From 2-02-FULL-66-22 sp964576535 (GTDB lineage: Bacteria; Methylomirabilota; Methylomirabilia; Methylomirabilales; 2-02-FULL-66-22), in contig CAZNWB010000003.1 of assembly GCA_964576535.1 (NCBI GenBank), forward strand, positions 1-64,000: a DNA stretch of 64,000 nucleotides. Reading direction: 5' to 3'. The position numbers and the translations under genes are program-made. Each line of letters begins with the position of its first letter. The first letter of the stretch is position 1. The notes beneath the pieces were generated by a model. It was not told where the DNA came from, searched no databases, and was given only the letters and a program-made list of their open reading frames with translations. This document shows positions 1 through 8,152 of the stretch, piece by piece.

Positions 1-1
1 C

Positions 2-1525
2 CTACAGGCGGGCGAGGGCGTAGTCGTCGAGGTCCACGCGGATGTATTTCGCCAGGAGCGGGTGCACCTGCTCGACTTCCTTGAAGACCTGCTGGGCGAT
101 GTGGCGATAGGAGATGTGGCCCTGCTTGGCGGAGCGAAGCTGGACGAAGTGGTGGATCTCCCGCAGGTTCCAGGTGAACAGGACCCGCTTCCGGAACGCC
201 AGGGGCAGGACGTACTGCGCCTCCCGGGGGAACTCGGCCTCGATCGCCCGGTACGCCTCCTGCGCGTGGGCCATGCACTCATCATACTTGGAGAGGAGGC
301 CGTAGCGGATGATCTCGGGTGGCGTGCTGTACCCGTGGATGGGTCCCAGCTCCTGGGGGGTCTGGGTGCACATCCGATGCCGCTGGATGTCTCGGAATGC
401 GCCGAAGTCCACCAGGATGTCGAAGGTGTAGGTCAAGTGCTCCAACGCCCGGAGCGGCTGGTCGTGCTTCCCGCGGCGCTTCAGGTACTCGTCAATCACC
501 CGTTCCTTCTCCTCGCGGGAGAGCTTCCTCACCCGCGCCCGCACCTGGAGGAACGGATGGCCCGTGTAGCCGTAAAGGATGGCCGCGACCAACTGCTCCT
601 CGACGTCCTCCGGATACCGGACCAGGGTGACGTCGGGCGCCTCCTCGGGCACATAGCCGGCGAAGTGCTCGACCGCAAGGGCTTCCATTGTCTCCCGGGT
701 TTCCCCCATGTATGCATTGTAGTCGGCGTACTTGATCAGGGTGGGGATGATCGTCTGCGCCTCGTCCTTCATCAGGCTGCCGATCTCCTGAGCCTCTTCC
801 AGCGGGTGGGACAGGAGCTTGGTGATCAGGTACTCCAGCAGGCGTCCGTTGATGGTCAGCCCGATATTGGTCAGGGTGGCCGCGGGCAGGACGTAGCGGA
901 GGATATCGCAGCTCTTCGCCTTGCAGGCCGTCTCGTAGCCGCGCTCGGTCTGTTTCTCTTCGCGCGGCGTCTCGCGCTTGATGGCCGCCACGACGGGCTC
1001 GCCCAACCGGGTGTAGGTCTCCAAGAGGAAGCCGCAGGTCTCGCTGTAGAGCCGGGCGTGGAGCGAGGTCAACAGGCACGGCACCCGGTAGAACTTGTCC
1101 CGGTCGAAGACCACGTACCGCGTGGACTTCTCCGTGTACGAGGCCAGGCGGGTATCCTCGATGATCTTGCTGGCGACGATGGAGACGTCCTCGATGGCGA
1201 GATGCGCGACCGCGTGCTCCGCCACCGAGGCGTGGCCGTACCCCACGACCCACTTCTCGTGGAACTCCTTGGCCTTCTGCCGGGCGAGAGCCAGTTCGTC
1301 CCGGTCCGTGGTGGCCCACTGCAGCCGCTCCTCCAGGTCCAGGTCCTTCTCCTGGATGAGCTTCAGGAGGTTCCGCCGGAGGCTCTCCCGGCTGCGGCTG
1401 TAGTAGGCGAACAGGACCGCCACCACCTCTTCCGGGAGGTTCTTCAGGGCGAAGATGGGCCGGTCCACGTTGGTCACGTAGGGCCGCAGGATCGCTTGCT
1501 CTTCCGCCGTAAAGACCTCAGTCAT
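2..1525 (-). CDS. thyX: Double-domain FAD-dependent thymidylate synthase (ThyX-like)
   Basis: Complete 507-aa gene whose stop lies at the window edge. ThyX makes dTMP from dUMP using FAD, NADPH and methylene-tetrahydrofolate in the cytoplasm. The protein is about twice the usual 220-250 aa and looks like two ThyX-like halves. The first half has GHASVAEH (about 97-104) and the end of the signature, STRYV (134-138), but lacks the RHR start. The second half has RHR (382-384) but lacks the S-x-R-Y end. Long ThyX homologues of about 500 aa are known. How the halves share the active site is inference. Because the signature is split, activity is likely but not proven by sequence. The next gene upstream (1535-1999) is 9 bases away on the same strand. 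Confidence 0.88.
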   Translation of the reverse strand: MTEVFTAEEQAILRPYVTNVDRPIFALKNLPEEVVAVLFAYYSRSRESLRRNLLKLIQEKDLDLEERLQWATTDRDELALARQKAKEFHEKWVVGYGHASVAEHAVAHLAIEDVSIVASKIIEDTRLASYTEKSTRYVVFDRDKFYRVPCLLTSLHARLYSETCGFLLETYTRLGEPVVAAIKRETPREEKQTERGYETACKAKSCDILRYVLPAATLTNIGLTINGRLLEYLITKLLSHPLEEAQEIGSLMKDEAQTIIPTLIKYADYNAYMGETRETMEALAVEHFAGYVPEEAPDVTLVRYPEDVEEQLVAAILYGYTGHPFLQVRARVRKLSREEKERVIDEYLKRRGKHDQPLRALEHLTYTFDILVDFGAFRDIQRHRMCTQTPQELGPIHGYSTPPEIIRYGLLSKYDECMAHAQEAYRAIEAEFPREAQYVLPLAFRKRVLFTWNLREIHHFVQLRSAKQGHISYRHIAQQVFKEVEQVHPLLAKYIRVDLDDYALARL

Positions 1526-1534
1526 GTTCCAGAC

Positions 1535-1999
1535 CTAATCTTCCGGGGGCTCGAGGTCTTCCAGATCCTCCTCTTCCTCCTGGGCCTCCGCCATGAGGGC
1601 GAGGAACTCGTCGTACCACTCGGTGCGGTGCTGCAACAGGAAGGCGACCCCGTCCTTGATATACGCCAGGCGGACCTGGCCCGTGCTTCCGATGAACCGC
1701 TCGAACTCCTTGATGCGCGCCCGGTCCCCGTTGGTGGACCCCGGTCCGGCGTTCCCCTCCAGCCACCCCGCCAGGTCCTGAAGATCTTCTGCCTCCAGGG
1801 CCGCGCGGCCCAGGAAGATCGTGCGCGCGCCCTCCGCCTTGGCGATCATCAGGAGCCCGAGCCAGTCATCAGGGTCCCCCTGCCACCAGACGGCCGGCAA
1901 CTCCTCGCCGATGTACCCCGGAAACACCAGCAGGCCTTGCTGGGTCGCCGTGGCTTTGATTTCCTCATACAGCCCGGAGAGATCTGTCGTGCCAGGCAT
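1535..1999 (-). CDS. Hypothetical protein with acidic C-terminal tail
   Basis: A 154-aa protein that I do not recognise. The ATG at 1999 is chosen because the frame above it translates poorly and overlaps the exonuclease gene, which ends at 2011. The protein has a mixed alpha/beta look, with no signal peptide or membrane segment. Its last 20 residues are almost all Glu/Asp, with EEEEDLEDLE near the end. Such tails are common in small soluble proteins and say little about function. It lies between a DEDD exonuclease and thyX, all on one strand with gaps of about 10 bases, so the three are probably co-transcribed. Confidence 0.7.
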   Translation of the reverse strand: MPGTTDLSGLYEEIKATATQQGLLVFPGYIGEELPAVWWQGDPDDWLGLLMIAKAEGARTIFLGRAALEAEDLQDLAGWLEGNAGPGSTNGDRARIKEFERFIGSTGQVRLAYIKDGVAFLLQHRTEWYDEFLALMAEAQEEEEDLEDLEPPED

Positions 2000-2010
2000 C
2001 TCAGTCGTCC

Positions 2011-2550
2011 CTACTCCCACGCCACATACACCGTGAGGTCCTTGCCCTGCGAGGGGATCTTGACGAAGCCCTCCCGCCGCCCGTGGGTCACGATCTCCCG
2101 CAACACCTCCACGTCCTGCCTGCAATACTCGACCACCCGCTGCCGCTGCTCGGGCTCCCCGGACCGCCACCATCGCACCGCATCCAGGCCCGAGCCGGTC
2201 TTTCCCTTGCCCAGGGTGGCCTGGGCCAGGCTTTCAAGCTTCACCCGGAATCCCAGCCGGCGTTTCAGATCCTGGAGCAGGTCGAGGCTCTTCCCGTGCA
2301 GCTCGCGAACATCGCCGTAGGCCGCGAGCACCTCCAGATCGAAGCGGAGGCCGTTGAACGTCACGATGCGGTCGAAGGCGTGCAGCTCACCGATGAGCCG
2401 CCCGGCATCCGGCTCGTACCACTCCCGGTACTCGTTGGACGCATCCCACGTCACGGCCACCGAGAGGCCGAATGCCCGGATGTTGTCCCAGCCGCCCGGT
2501 ACCTCGTCGGCAAGATGCTGGGTCTCCGTGTCCAGATAGATCTCGGCCAT
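2011..2550 (-). CDS. Stand-alone DEDD-type 3'-5' exonuclease (RNase H-like fold, MrfB-like)
   Basis: A 179-aa single-domain protein of the DnaQ/RNase H-like exonuclease superfamily. Visible motifs are Exo I YLDTET (D-x-E, residues 5-10), Exo II TFNGLRFD (N...FD, about 64-71) and Exo III EYCRQDVE (Y-x3-D, near 145). It resembles the C-terminal domain of the helicase encoded at 11768-14776 over nearly its whole length: both share the D-x-E start, a GGW motif about 10-12 residues later, a GFR/LGF segment and the Y-C-x-x-D end. It is therefore a paralogue of that domain without the helicase. In Bacillus subtilis the related MrfB acts with the helicase MrfA in mitomycin C repair. A role in DNA or RNA trimming here is inferred. 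Confidence 0.78.
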   Translation of the reverse strand: MAEIYLDTETQHLADEVPGGWDNIRAFGLSVAVTWDASNEYREWYEPDAGRLIGELHAFDRIVTFNGLRFDLEVLAAYGDVRELHGKSLDLLQDLKRRLGFRVKLESLAQATLGKGKTGSGLDAVRWWRSGEPEQRQRVVEYCRQDVEVLREIVTHGRREGFVKIPSQGKDLTVYVAWE

Positions 2551-2650
2551 GACCAGCCGCCTCGGACTTTCGAGCCGATCCTAGTACGGCGTTGGTAAGA
2601 AGAGCAAGAGGGAACTGGCGGCAATGCAAAATCTCAAACCGACAATGTAA

Positions 2651-2750
2651 NNNNNNNNNNNNNNNNNNNNNNNNNNNNNNNNNNNNNNNNNNNNNNNNNN
2701 NNNNNNNNNNNNNNNNNNNNNNNNNNNNNNNNNNNNNNNNNNNNNNNNNN
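2651..2750. other. Assembly gap (100 N)
   Basis: A run of 100 N, which is a default scaffold gap length, so the true distance is unknown. The gap hides the C-terminus and stop codon of the hydantoinase B gene. The flanking 60 bases on each side show no shared sequence. Confidence 0.99.
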
Positions 2751-4478
2751 GTCGAGGAGTTCCTCGCCGGCGATGATGTCTTCCGCGGCCAGCGTGCTGA
2801 GGAGATAGTGTCGGACGCGGTACGTCAGGTGGTCGTCCTTCTCCAGGCCGCCGGGTCTCAGCACGACCCCGTACCGGTTCCTGGATTGGTCCCGGGAGAT
2901 CACGCCGCGGTGCAGGTCCTCCTCAACCCGCATGATGGAGCGCTGAAATGGAAGTGCCCAGCCGCCTCCCCCCGGGCTTTCCAGGAGAACGCGATGGCCA
3001 GGGCGAAGGCGCAGGGTGACGCGGCCGGGGCCGGCCCGTTCCTGCACCCCTTCTTCCGGCGTCAGCAGGACGAGGCGGGGGCCGGCCGCGCGCATCCCGC
3101 CTCGAAGACCCGGGGGGCGTGCCGGCAGCAGGACATCCATCTCCGCCCGGCCCTCGAGCAGCTCCAATTCCATCGCGGCCCCCAGGCCGCCGCGGTACTG
3201 GCCGGGACCCGCCGAGTCGGGACGCGCCTCACAGCGCACCACGCGGAGGGGCACCGCCCGCTCGATGGACTCCACCGAGGGGAGGCAGAGCGGCTGGAAG
3301 GCGGGCGCGGCGTGGGTCATTCCGTCGCCGTAGACCGACGCGCCCGATCCGCCGCAGAGTTCCAGACGCATCCTGTACCGGGTGCCGTCCGCGCGCTCCC
3401 CATGCAGCTCCACGAGGACGGGGCCCGCGTCCGGAGAGTGCGCCAGGTGCGGGACACGGTCGGCGAACGCCGCCAGGACCGCGTCCGCCAGCGCCTGCGC
3501 GCCGACAGACCGCGCCACGCCCACCGGCAGGCTGGCAGGCGCGTGCCCCCAGGCGGGCTCGATCTGGACCGCATCCGCCCAGCCACCCAGGACACTCGTG
3601 GCCCGCACCTCTGCTGCCAGGATCTCCCGGAATGCCGACCGGACCGCGGCCCGCGCCAGGGCGGGTGTGAGGGGCGGCTCCGGCGTGCCCTCTCCGGTCC
3701 CCACAGAGACCACCGCCCGGTCTCCCTCGGCCCTGACACGGACCGTGAAGGGCGAGATGCGCCCCTCGACCGCCCCTCCCTCCAGCTTGTCCAGAATGCC
3801 TCGCAGGCTCCGCCGGCAGCCCGCACCCAGGGTGTCCCAAACCAGGGCGAGGTCCTCGAGTCCGTGACGATCCACGAGCTGCTGCATCACCATCTGTCCC
3901 GCGAGCAGCGAATGGACCTGGGCCCGGATGTCTCCCAGGCACTCTGCCGGCTCCTCGGCATTCGCCGCCAGGAGATCCAGGAGTTCCCCCTGGATGCGTC
4001 CGGCCTGACCCACCCGGGTCCAGGGAAGGACCAATCCCTCCCGCCGCAGACTCTCGACGGGGGCCAGGGTGGCCCGGCCCAGCGCGGGATGCGTCGCCGT
4101 CACCGCGACGAAGCAGACCGCACTGCCGTCCCGGACCACCGGGACCGCCAGGACAAGCTCTTCGAGCCCTGCGGCCCCACAGCCTGGGTCGTTCGTCCAG
4201 TACAGCGTCTCCGGCTCGAGGGCCCGACCCGCCGCCGCCTGCTGGCGGACCAGGACGGCCAGGGCCTCGGAGGCGACCTCGAGGAGCAGCGGGTGGCCCT
4301 CCCGCCCGCCGATGATCAGGCATCCCGTCGGGCCGTAGAATCCCGCGGCGCTGGCGCCGTGCCGCGCGATTGCCGCCGACGAGGCCCCCTGGCGAAGCGT
4401 CGCATCCATCGCCCAGGCGGCCTCTTCCAGTTGCGCCCGGACCTCCAGCAGAAGGCCCGGCCTCACCTCACCCGACAC
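2751..4478 (-). CDS. hyuB: Hydantoinase B/oxoprolinase family protein (C-terminus in gap)
   Basis: 576 residues are visible before the assembly gap. HyuB-type proteins form the second subunit of ATP-dependent hydantoinase/oxoprolinase and open cyclic amides such as hydantoins or 5-oxoproline. The N-terminus follows the family pattern (LLLEVRAQLEEAAWAM). The late part has the typical Gly-rich PGGGGWALP loop and a RYGVVL segment that normally sits 20-40 residues from the end, so little is missing. The start is a GTG at 4478 with GAGGA seven bases upstream. The partner hyuA lies upstream on the same strand, but 325 bases of repeat-rich DNA separate the two instead of the usual overlap. The exact substrate cannot be read from sequence. 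Confidence 0.85.
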
Positions 4479-4556
4479 AGGCTTTTCCTCGGTTCTGAAT
4501 GACCACCGGCCAAGTCGATGCGTTCATCAGTTGTCGGCTGTCAGTCGACGACGGAA

Positions 4557-4682
4557 AACTCTCCTCCCCCTGGAGGGGGGAGGACACCCAGGGGGTACCC
4601 GGTGGGGGTGGTATCCGCGAACCTCTCACCCCCATCCCCGCCTTCCCCCACACCCAGAGGGTACCCGGGGGAAGGGGTAGCT
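4557..4682. repeat. GC-rich palindromic intergenic repeat pair
   Basis: Two copies of a motif CACCCAGRGGGTACCCGG lie about 70 bases apart, at roughly 4579-4597 and 4651-4669. They are framed by a palindromic CTCCCCCTGGAGGGGGGAG and by pyrimidine-rich runs. The pattern resembles REP/BIME-like intergenic palindromes. No open frame with coding character covers it. Confidence 0.6.
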
Positions 4683-4735
4683 CTCGCTTCGCCTGCAGGC
4701 GGGGCCCCATCCTCTGGGATTGCCGATTGGTCAAA

Positions 4736-4809
4736 TTCGAAATTCGGGCACCCTCTGGGTGTTCGACATTCGAACTTGGCGCTTGGCGCTCGGCGCTTGG
4801 CGCTTAGCT
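4736..4809. repeat. Heptamer array CTTGGCG with neighbouring inverted AATTCG words
   Basis: Four heptamers CTTGGCG, CTTGGCG, CTCGGCG and CTTGGCG run in phase from 4775 to 4802, followed by a fifth degenerate unit CTTAGCT. Just upstream, TTCGAAATTCGGG and GTTCGACATTCGAA form an imperfect inverted pair around a CCTCTGGG loop. The hyuA stop codon (TAA, 4804-4806 on the minus strand) falls inside the fifth unit, so the array abuts coding sequence. Confidence 0.75.
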
Positions 4810-6819
4810 CGCGGTCTCCAGGATCAGATTCCCGAACTCGTCCACGCGGTACGGGACGGCTTCCGGGACAAAGGCGCTGGCCCCGGGGAGCACGATCAAC
4901 GCCGGACCGGCCGCCGCGACGCCGATCGGCAGGGATTCCACCGCAACCTCGGGGATTCCCTCCTCCCCCCGACCTGTCTCACGGGAGGGCGCGGCCACGT
5001 GACGCTCCCGCCCCCGGGCAAACGTCGCCCGAAGGGAATCACCCAAGGCGATGGGTGACCCGCCCTCCTCCAGCACGGCGAGAAGACGCATGACCCTGAC
5101 GGTCTCCGGAAGGGGACGGATCCCGTAGGCCCGCTCCGTGAAGGCGTGGTACCGGCGGATGCGCTGGGCGGTCGATTCTCCCGGGTCTCGAACCGGCAGC
5201 ATCTCCTCGTGGACGCTCTCGCCGCGGCCAAGGATCAGCGCCAGCCGAAGCGTGCCCCTCGGCCGGTCGGGAAGGGCGGCCCCGATCAGCTCCCGGAGTC
5301 GCTCCGGCGTGAGGCTGGCCAGGGTGGCATCCGCCGGGATCATCCCGATCCGTGCCGGTGGGCAGAGCAGGCAGCCGAGCGCCGAGAACCCCGCCGCCAG
5401 GTACGGGACGACGACCCGCCCGAGCCCGAGTTTACGGGCCACGCCGGCGGCGTGGACCGGGCCGGCGCCGCCAAAGGCGATCAGCGTGGCCTCCCCCGGG
5501 GACACACCGCGGGACGCCAGTTCGGTCCGGAGGAACCCGACCATCCGAGCCTCCGTCACCTCGAGCACGACCCGCGCCGCGTCCACCGGATCCAGACCCA
5601 GCGCCGGACACACCTCGGCCAGCATGGCCTGGCGGGCCGGTCCCGCATCCAGGGGCGGCAGGCCCAGGTCGGTCCGGTCGCCAACCAGCCGCCCCAGGAG
5701 CAGGGTGGCATCCGTGACCGTGGGCTTGCGGCCCCCCTGGCCGAAACACGCCGGGCCCGGGAAAGCCCCGGCGCTCTCCGGGCCGACCTGCAGTGCGCCG
5801 GGCATGGATTCATCCATCCACACGAGGCTGCCTCCGCCGATCCCCGCACTGTGGATGGCCACGGAGGGAATGGCGACGGTCAAGCCGAACTCCGGGGTGC
5901 GGCTGCCGGAGAGATCCGGCTGGCCGTCCTGGATGATGGCCACGTCGAAACTGGTGCCGCCCATATCGGCCGTGACGGCGGCCGGAAGGCCCAGGAGCGC
6001 GGCCAAGCGCCCCGCCCCCGTGGCACCGCCGGCCGGGCCCGAAAGAATCGTCTGGAGGGGACGAGGCCGGATCTCTTCGGGCGTGCACGAGCCCCCCGCA
6101 GACTCGATGAAGCGGAACGGGGCCGTGATGCCCGCCTGGCGGAGCACCCGCCCCAGGCTCTCAACGTATCCCGCCATGAGCGGCGTCAGATACGCCGCCA
6201 GCGCCGCCGTGGCGGTCCGCAGCCGCTCGTCCGGGAACGGGCATGCCTCGCTGCCGAGGACCACGTGGCCGGCCGGCCAGAGGCTGTTCAGGATCTCGCG
6301 GGCCCGCCGCTCGTGGATGCCGTTTCGGTCCGCATGCAGGAAGGCGATGGCCAGCGCCTCCACACCCTGGTCGCGGAGCGCCTCCCCCGCCGCCTTGACC
6401 TCCTCCTCCCGCAGCGGCTCGAGGACCGCGCCGGAGGCATCCAGCCGCTCCCCCACCTCCCGGCACCACGGCCGGGGGACTAGGGGATCGAAGGCCGCCT
6501 GGCGTCCCAGGACGCTTCGGCGCGACCCGTCGCGCAGCTCCAGGACGTCCCGGAATCCCGCCGTCGTGAGCAGACCGGTCCGCGCCCCCTTCCGCTCCAG
6601 CAGCGCATTCGTGGCCACGGTGGTACCATGGGCAATCTCGGCGATGTCGGACGCGGGGATCCGGCTCTTGCGCAGGACCGCCGACAGCCCGAGGGCGATG
6701 TCGGCAGGCGTGGTCGGGACCTTGTGAAGGGACAGCGTCTCCTCCCCTCCCTCCCAGAGGATGAGATCCGTGAACGTGCCGCCGACGTCAACCCCGATGC
6801 GGAACCGCCCGTGGCTCAT
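4804..6819 (-). CDS. hyuA: Hydantoinase A/oxoprolinase family ATPase subunit
   Basis: A 671-aa complete HyuA subunit. It has the N-terminal GVDVGGTFTD nucleotide-binding signature of the ASKHA fold (about residues 9-18), HGTTVATNALLER (about 64-76), and an oxoprolinase core with ADMGGTSFDVA and GGGS loops. HyuA binds ATP and works with HyuB to hydrolyse cyclic amides in the cytoplasm. The length fits the family (650-720 aa). The start ATG has GAGG close upstream. Its 3' end abuts a heptamer array and its 5' flank holds a second array (6838-6966), so both sides of the gene carry hairpin-forming repeats. Confidence 0.9.
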   Translation of the reverse strand: MSHGRFRIGVDVGGTFTDLILWEGGEETLSLHKVPTTPADIALGLSAVLRKSRIPASDIAEIAHGTTVATNALLERKGARTGLLTTAGFRDVLELRDGSRRSVLGRQAAFDPLVPRPWCREVGERLDASGAVLEPLREEEVKAAGEALRDQGVEALAIAFLHADRNGIHERRAREILNSLWPAGHVVLGSEACPFPDERLRTATAALAAYLTPLMAGYVESLGRVLRQAGITAPFRFIESAGGSCTPEEIRPRPLQTILSGPAGGATGAGRLAALLGLPAAVTADMGGTSFDVAIIQDGQPDLSGSRTPEFGLTVAIPSVAIHSAGIGGGSLVWMDESMPGALQVGPESAGAFPGPACFGQGGRKPTVTDATLLLGRLVGDRTDLGLPPLDAGPARQAMLAEVCPALGLDPVDAARVVLEVTEARMVGFLRTELASRGVSPGEATLIAFGGAGPVHAAGVARKLGLGRVVVPYLAAGFSALGCLLCPPARIGMIPADATLASLTPERLRELIGAALPDRPRGTLRLALILGRGESVHEEMLPVRDPGESTAQRIRRYHAFTERAYGIRPLPETVRVMRLLAVLEEGGSPIALGDSLRATFARGRERHVAAPSRETGRGEEGIPEVAVESLPIGVAAAGPALIVLPGASAFVPEAVPYRVDEFGNLILETAS

Positions 6820-6837
6820 GACCTCGATCCAAAAGTG

Positions 6838-6966
6838 TCAACCGCCAAGGCGCCAAGAACACCATGATTTCATGGCAACTGGGCGATCCGGCAATTCGGC
6901 ACTCAGGGGTTCCAGGTTGCCAGATTGCCAAGTTGCCTGATTCCCGATCTTGGCGACCTTGGCCGT
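6838..6966. repeat. Nested inverted repeat built of 8-bp NGGCAAYY units
   Basis: An outer pair, ACCGCCAAGGCGCCAAGA (about 6841-6858) and TCTTGGCGACCTTGGC (about 6948-6963), encloses an inner pair of octamer runs. The left run, 6873-6904, has units such as TGGCAACT, GGGCGATC and CGGCAATT. The right run, 6914-6945, reads AGGTTGCC, AGATTGCC, AAGTTGCC, TGATTCCC. The right run is the reverse complement style of the left, so RNA or single-stranded DNA could fold into a long imperfect hairpin. The same octamer family recurs at 25416 and 59289. Confidence 0.8.
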
Positions 6967-7086
6967 CCCCGGAAACGGGCGGCATGATACGCGGTCCCGC
7001 GGATTCCCGCAAGCGACAACACCGGGGAGGATCGTCGGCTGGCCACAGCCCGCGCCGGAAGGGGTCGTTGCATGCCAGCGATTTCC

Positions 7087-7115
7087 TTGACAGGGCCCGG
7101 CATCCCCGCTACGCT
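7087..7115 (+). promoter_or_regulatory. Predicted sigma70-type promoter for the receiver protein
   Basis: TTGACA at 7087-7092, a 17-base spacer, then TACGCT at 7110-7115. It sits 32 bases before the ATG at 7147. The -35 box is perfect and the -10 box is moderate. Confidence 0.6.
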
Positions 7116-7146
7116 TCCGCCGGTCCGCAGGCGTCAGAGGGAATCC

Positions 7147-7524
7147 ATGGCGAAAATCCTCGTGGTGGATGACGAACTCCTGCTCCGGGTCATGCTCAAG
7201 GATGCCCTGGAAGGGGCGGGGCACGCGGTCGTGCTGGCAGAGAACGGGCGGGTTGCCATGGATCGCGCCAAGGCGGATCGGCCGGACCTGATTCTCATGG
7301 ACATCATGATGCCGGATCTCGACGGATACGACACGTGCAAGCTGATGAAGGCGGACCCGGCCCTCACCGGCCTGCCGGTCATCCTCATCTCTGCGACCGC
7401 CGAGCCGAGAAGCGTCGTTGATCGCGCCAAGCAGGTAGGTGCCGTGGCGGTGCTGTCCAAGCCGGTGCCCGTGGACAAGCTCCAACAGGTGCTGTTGCAG
7501 ACGCTCAAGCCTTCCAGACCTTGA
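7147..7524 (+). CDS. Stand-alone response regulator receiver protein
   Basis: A 125-aa single receiver domain with no output domain. Conserved features are the acidic pair D8-D9 (VVDDE), the predicted phospho-acceptor D52 (LILMD), the Ser/Thr of ISAT near 82, and K105 (SKP). The protein probably signals by binding another protein, as CheY-like regulators do. No histidine kinase is encoded nearby. The ATG at 7147 has AGAGGGA six bases upstream and lies behind a good promoter at 7087. Confidence 0.88.
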   Translation: MAKILVVDDELLLRVMLKDALEGAGHAVVLAENGRVAMDRAKADRPDLILMDIMMPDLDGYDTCKLMKADPALTGLPVILISATAEPRSVVDRAKQVGAVAVLSKPVPVDKLQQVLLQTLKPSRP

Positions 7525-7704
7525 TCCGCTCGCAGCGGGCCTCGCGTTTCCCATGATCTCCGATCGGCCAGAGAGCTCACGGCTCATGGGGCTCTTCTGC
7601 CACCCATCCCCCCTGAGCGATCAGGCATCAGCCCAGATCCCCGGCGTGTTTCAACCCAGGCAGGCGCGCCGATCGCGCCAGCGAGCCTGAGGCGGGAGCA
7701 GCCC

Positions 7705-8049
7705 ATGGCGAGGTCGAAGGCAAAGACCTGGGGCCTCATCGCCCTGCTGGTGATCCTCGCGCTGATCGTGGGCGGGATCATCGGATTCCGGATCGCCACC
7801 GGGATCCTCAAGGGCAAGGTGGTGGAGGTCCTGGGGCCCGGCAGCGAGGTCAAGGAGATCCAGGTCGGCTGGTCCGGGGTGGAACTTCACGGGCTTCGCA
7901 TCAAGGGGGCCCGGGGATGGCCGACCACGGACGCCCTGCGGGCCGAGGGCGTGGGGACACTCGGCCGGAAGGGAGTGGAGGCGGCCGGCGAGGCGGCCAA
8001 GGGTCTGGGCGGCGCCCTGCAGCAGCTCTTCGGCGGTAAGCGCCGCTAA
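7705..8049 (+). CDS. Small membrane-anchored protein resembling an AsmA-like N-terminus
   Basis: 114 aa. One strong transmembrane helix (about residues 9-29) follows a short basic N-terminus. It is followed by a segment of the kind GSEVKEIQVGWSGVEL...LRIKG...DALRAE, which is typical of the start of AsmA/DUF748-like envelope proteins. At about residue 80 this changes abruptly to a Gly/Ala/Lys-rich tail ending LFGGKRR. My impression is that the middle of a longer protein has been deleted and start and end joined, but this is inference. GGCGGGAG precedes the ATG. An assembly gap starts three bases after the TAA. Confidence 0.65.
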   Translation: MARSKAKTWGLIALLVILALIVGGIIGFRIATGILKGKVVEVLGPGSEVKEIQVGWSGVELHGLRIKGARGWPTTDALRAEGVGTLGRKGVEAAGEAAKGLGGALQQLFGGKRR

Positions 8050-8052
8050 CCG

Positions 8053-8152
8053 NNNNNNNNNNNNNNNNNNNNNNNNNNNNNNNNNNNNNNNNNNNNNNNN
8101 NNNNNNNNNNNNNNNNNNNNNNNNNNNNNNNNNNNNNNNNNNNNNNNNNNNN
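8053..8152. other. Assembly gap (100 N)
   Basis: A scaffold gap of default length between two convergent genes. The stop codon of the lipase gene is the first base triplet after the gap. Confidence 0.99.

Noticed and set aside
62..2320. Very long open frame on the plus strand opposite thyX and the exonuclease
   Set aside because: It is antisense to three clear minus-strand genes. The translation has no known motif and a composition typical of GC-rich antisense frames.
2651..2750. False gap with overlapping edges, as at 31440
   Set aside because: The flanks share no repeated k-mer, so missing sequence is real here; the same holds for 8053 and 59453.
6836..6841. TTGACA on the minus strand as a hyuA promoter
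   Set aside because: There is no -10 box at 16-18 bases; the position would fall at or after the hyuA start codon.
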